From assembly GCF_900119845.1 (NCBI RefSeq), contig NZ_FPKU01000003.1, positions 220,145 through 284,144 on the forward strand: a DNA stretch of 64,000 bases. Direction: 5' to 3'. The translations under genes were made by a program, and so were the position numbers. The stretch is from Devosia enhydra (GTDB lineage: Bacteria > Pseudomonadota > Alphaproteobacteria > Rhizobiales > Devosiaceae). The notes beneath the pieces were generated by a model. The model did no database searches. It was not told the DNA's origin and saw nothing but the letters and a program-made list of their open reading frames with translations. Position 1 is the stretch's first letter. The number at the start of each line of letters is the position of its first letter. Positions 61,362-64,000 of the stretch are shown one piece after another.

Positions 61362-62510
61362 ATGGCGCTCACCGTGGCCCCGTCCTTCGAAGCCCTGGAG
61401 CGGCTGAGCCGCAGCCGCGATGCCGACCTTGTCGACCGGCCGCTGGTCGATCCGCTGCGCAATCGCGGCCGGGGCGCCCAGTCCGATCGCAGCGGACGGT
61501 TCGAGACGCATGTGCGCGAAGCCTTCGACGATGGCTGGGCGGCCGAAGACCCGCTCAAGCCGTTCGAGACCATCGAGCATGTGGAGCGGGCCAGGAGCAT
61601 CATCACCAGCAATGACAGCCCCGATATCGGGTTCGATCGCTCGATCAACCCCTATCGCGGCTGCGAACATGGCTGCTCCTACTGCTTTGCCCGGCCCACC
61701 CATGCCTATCTCGGCCACTCGCCGGGCCTGAGCTTCGAGCGCGACATCTATCTCAAGGTGAATGCGGCCGAGCGGCTGCGCGCCGAACTGGCCAATCCGC
61801 GCTACAAGGTGCAGCCCATCGCGATCGGCACCAATACCGACCCCTACCAGCCGGCCGAACGCAAACACAAGATCATGCGCTCGGTGCTGGAGGTTTTGGC
61901 CGAAACGCGGCACCCGGTGATGATCACGACCAAGTCGGCGCTGGTGGTGCGCGATCTCGACCTGCTGGTGCCCATGGCGCGCGAGGGGCTGGCGCAGGTG
62001 ACCCTGTCGATCACCAGCATGGACCACAAGCTGTCGCGCCGGATGGAGCCGCGGGCCTCGAGCCCGGAAAAGCGGCTCGAAGCGGTGCGGCTGCTGGCCG
62101 AGGCGGGGGTGCCGGTTTCGGTCAATGTCGCTCCGGTAGTGCCGGCGATCAACGACATGGAAATCGAGCGCATCCTCGATGCGGCGGCGGCCCAGGGCGC
62201 GCAATGGGCCTCGATGATCCTTCTGCGCCTTCCCGGCGAGGTGCGCGACATCTTCCGCGAATGGCTGCTGCGGCATTATCCCGATCGGGTCAAGCATGTG
62301 CTGGCGCTGGTGCGCGACACGCGCGGCGGGCGCGACAACGATCCGCGCTTCGGGTCGCGCATGACGGGCGAAGGCCCTTATGCGGTGCTGCTGCGGCAGC
62401 GCTTCGATGCGGCGCGCAAGCGCTACGGGCTCATGCGCAAGCCCGTACCGCTGCGCACTGATCTCTTCAAGGCGCCCGAACCGGCGCGGGCACAGCTCGA
62501 GCTGTTCTGA
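61362..62510 (+). CDS. PA0069 family radical SAM protein
   Basis: A 382-aa radical SAM enzyme. The [4Fe-4S] cysteines are in RGCEHGCSYCFARPTH (CxxxCxxC) near residue 105. A Rossmann-like radical SAM barrel follows with GTNTDPYQPAER, HPVMITTKSALVVRD and TLSITSMDHKLSRRMEPRA, typical of the PA0069/spore photoproduct lyase-related group. Its reaction is unknown; DNA repair or RNA/protein modification have been suggested for relatives. ATG at 61362 with GGAGATGTCCG ahead. Confidence 0.93.
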   Translation: MALTVAPSFEALERLSRSRDADLVDRPLVDPLRNRGRGAQSDRSGRFETHVREAFDDGWAAEDPLKPFETIEHVERARSIITSNDSPDIGFDRSINPYRGCEHGCSYCFARPTHAYLGHSPGLSFERDIYLKVNAAERLRAELANPRYKVQPIAIGTNTDPYQPAERKHKIMRSVLEVLAETRHPVMITTKSALVVRDLDLLVPMAREGLAQVTLSITSMDHKLSRRMEPRASSPEKRLEAVRLLAEAGVPVSVNVAPVVPAINDMEIERILDAAAAQGAQWASMILLRLPGEVRDIFREWLLRHYPDRVKHVLALVRDTRGGRDNDPRFGSRMTGEGPYAVLLRQRFDAARKRYGLMRKPVPLRTDLFKAPEPARAQLELF

Positions 62511-62583
62511 GGCCCGACGGTCGCGGGCGGGGCCGTAACGCTCGGGCCTTGCCTCGGCCGCAAAGCCGAAGAATGCTCCGGCC

Positions 62584-63255
62584 ATGCCGAAACGCGATTC
62601 GTCCCAGCCCCTCAGCGCTTCCCCTGCCCCGGATTTTTGCCGCGAGGCCGCGCTGATGGCGTCCGGCCGTCTCTGCGTTGCCGGGGTGGACGAGGCCGGG
62701 CGAGGTCCGCTGGCGGGGCCTGTGGTGGTTTCGGCCGTGGTGCTCGACCCCGCGCGCATCCCCCAAGGGCTCGACGATTCCAAGAAGCTGACGGCGCAAA
62801 AGCGCGAGGCGCTGCATGCGCAGATCATGGCAACGGCTCATGTGGCGGTGGTCATCGCGCCGCCCCAGGTGATCGCCCGCTACAATATTCGGGGCGCGAC
62901 GCTCTGGGCCATGCGGCGGGCGGTGCTGGGGCTGGCGGTTGCGGCAGATTATGCGCTCATCGACGGGCGCGACGTGCCGCAGGGCCTGCCCTGCTTCTCG
63001 GAAGCCGTGATCGGGGGCGACGGGCTCAGCGTTTCGATCGCTGCCGCCTCGATCATCGCCAAGGTCACGCGCGACCGGATGTGCGCGATCATGGATTGCG
63101 ACGAGCCGGCCTTCGGCTTTTCGAGCCACAAGGGCTATTCGAGCCCGCAGCATCTTTCGGCGCTGGCAACGCACGGGCCGGGGCGCCACCATCGCATGGA
63201 TTTCGCCCCCTGCCTGGAAGCGGCGGCGGCGCGCCGCGAGGCCTTTACCCTTTCC

Positions 63256-63258
<3 letters not shown>
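62584..63258 (+). CDS. rnhB: ribonuclease HII
   Basis: Removes ribonucleotides from DNA (224 aa). Catalytic acidic residues appear in GVDEAGRGPLAGPVV (Asp-Glu), GLDDSKKLTAQKR, YALIDGRDVP and AKVTRDRMCAIMD. HKGYSSPQHLSALATHGP is the conserved C-terminal stretch. With rnhA at 47169 the organism has both RNase H types. The preceding radical SAM gene is 73 bases away. The region from here to ccrM is the ccrM promoter. Confidence 0.96.

Positions 63259-64000
<742 letters not shown>

Overview
The window reads as a stretch of chromosome from a high-GC alphaproteobacterium of the order Hyphomicrobiales (Rhizobiales). A member of the Devosiaceae (Devosia or Pelagibacterium type) is my best guess, by inference only. 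The reasons are the gene families present (TIGR02301 protein, DUF1499 protein, SleB cell-wall hydrolase, PA0069-type radical SAM protein, class 3 asparaginase), a ccrM cell-cycle DNA methyltransferase preceded by a perfect CtrA box and GANTC sites, and palindromic intergenic repeats of kinds I recall from Rhizobiales. Almost all of the DNA is coding. No tRNA, rRNA, CRISPR array, insertion sequence or prophage was seen.

Layout. 1-487: edge of an osmoprotectant-type ABC binding-protein gene. 898-4592: a three-gene molybdenum hydroxylase operon (2Fe-2S, FAD/4Fe-4S and molybdopterin subunits, PaoABC type). 4616-15197: an accessory catabolic region with an isopropylmalate/tartrate-type beta-decarboxylating dehydrogenase, a GntR regulator, and a five-gene minus-strand operon (thiamine-diphosphate enzyme, aldehyde dehydrogenase, tripartite tricarboxylate transporter TctC-TctB-TctA), then a MetY-like PLP enzyme and a second GntR regulator. 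The dehydrogenase promoter and the five-gene operon promoter both carry a TGTATAC site, which suggests one GntR regulon. My working model is uptake of a carboxylic acid, oxidative decarboxylation to a 2-oxo acid, non-oxidative decarboxylation to an aldehyde, and oxidation to an acid. 15402-19417: three nucleotide-sugar genes, two of which match the first and last steps of UDP-L-FucNAc synthesis while the middle enzyme is absent.

19602-26691: MlrC-type peptidase, a small exported SH3-like protein, class 3 asparaginase behind a strong terminator, BioY, and a DUF1499 / M48 peptidase / YjgN membrane group. 26753-43560: housekeeping genes (pdxH, DnaJ-like, threonylcarbamoyl-AMP synthase, deacetylase-xseB-SCO-tlyA, HD phosphohydrolase, ygfZ, dihydroorotase, NUDIX, HMCES/YedK, hemerythrin, D-2-hydroxyacid dehydrogenase, fabI, phosphatase), a vapBC toxin-antitoxin pair with a perfect operator palindrome, aroC and the SleB hydrolase. 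43767-63258: a shortened PPDK-like protein, ispH, rnhA, DUF808 protein, glyS, a small membrane protein, sppA-type peptidase, tRNA/rRNA adenine methyltransferase, polyprenyl diphosphate synthase, ispE, a TPR lipoprotein-like protein, ETF-ubiquinone oxidoreductase, uracil-DNA glycosylase, MFS transporter, moaB, radical SAM protein and rnhB. 63343-64000: ccrM, cut by the window end.

The most interesting points are the cell-cycle control region of ccrM, the putative GntR-controlled catabolic pathway, the PPDK-like protein that lacks about 112 N-terminal residues of the usual nucleotide-binding part, and the vapBC operator. All function calls come from reading the sequence and recalling families. 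No database search was run.
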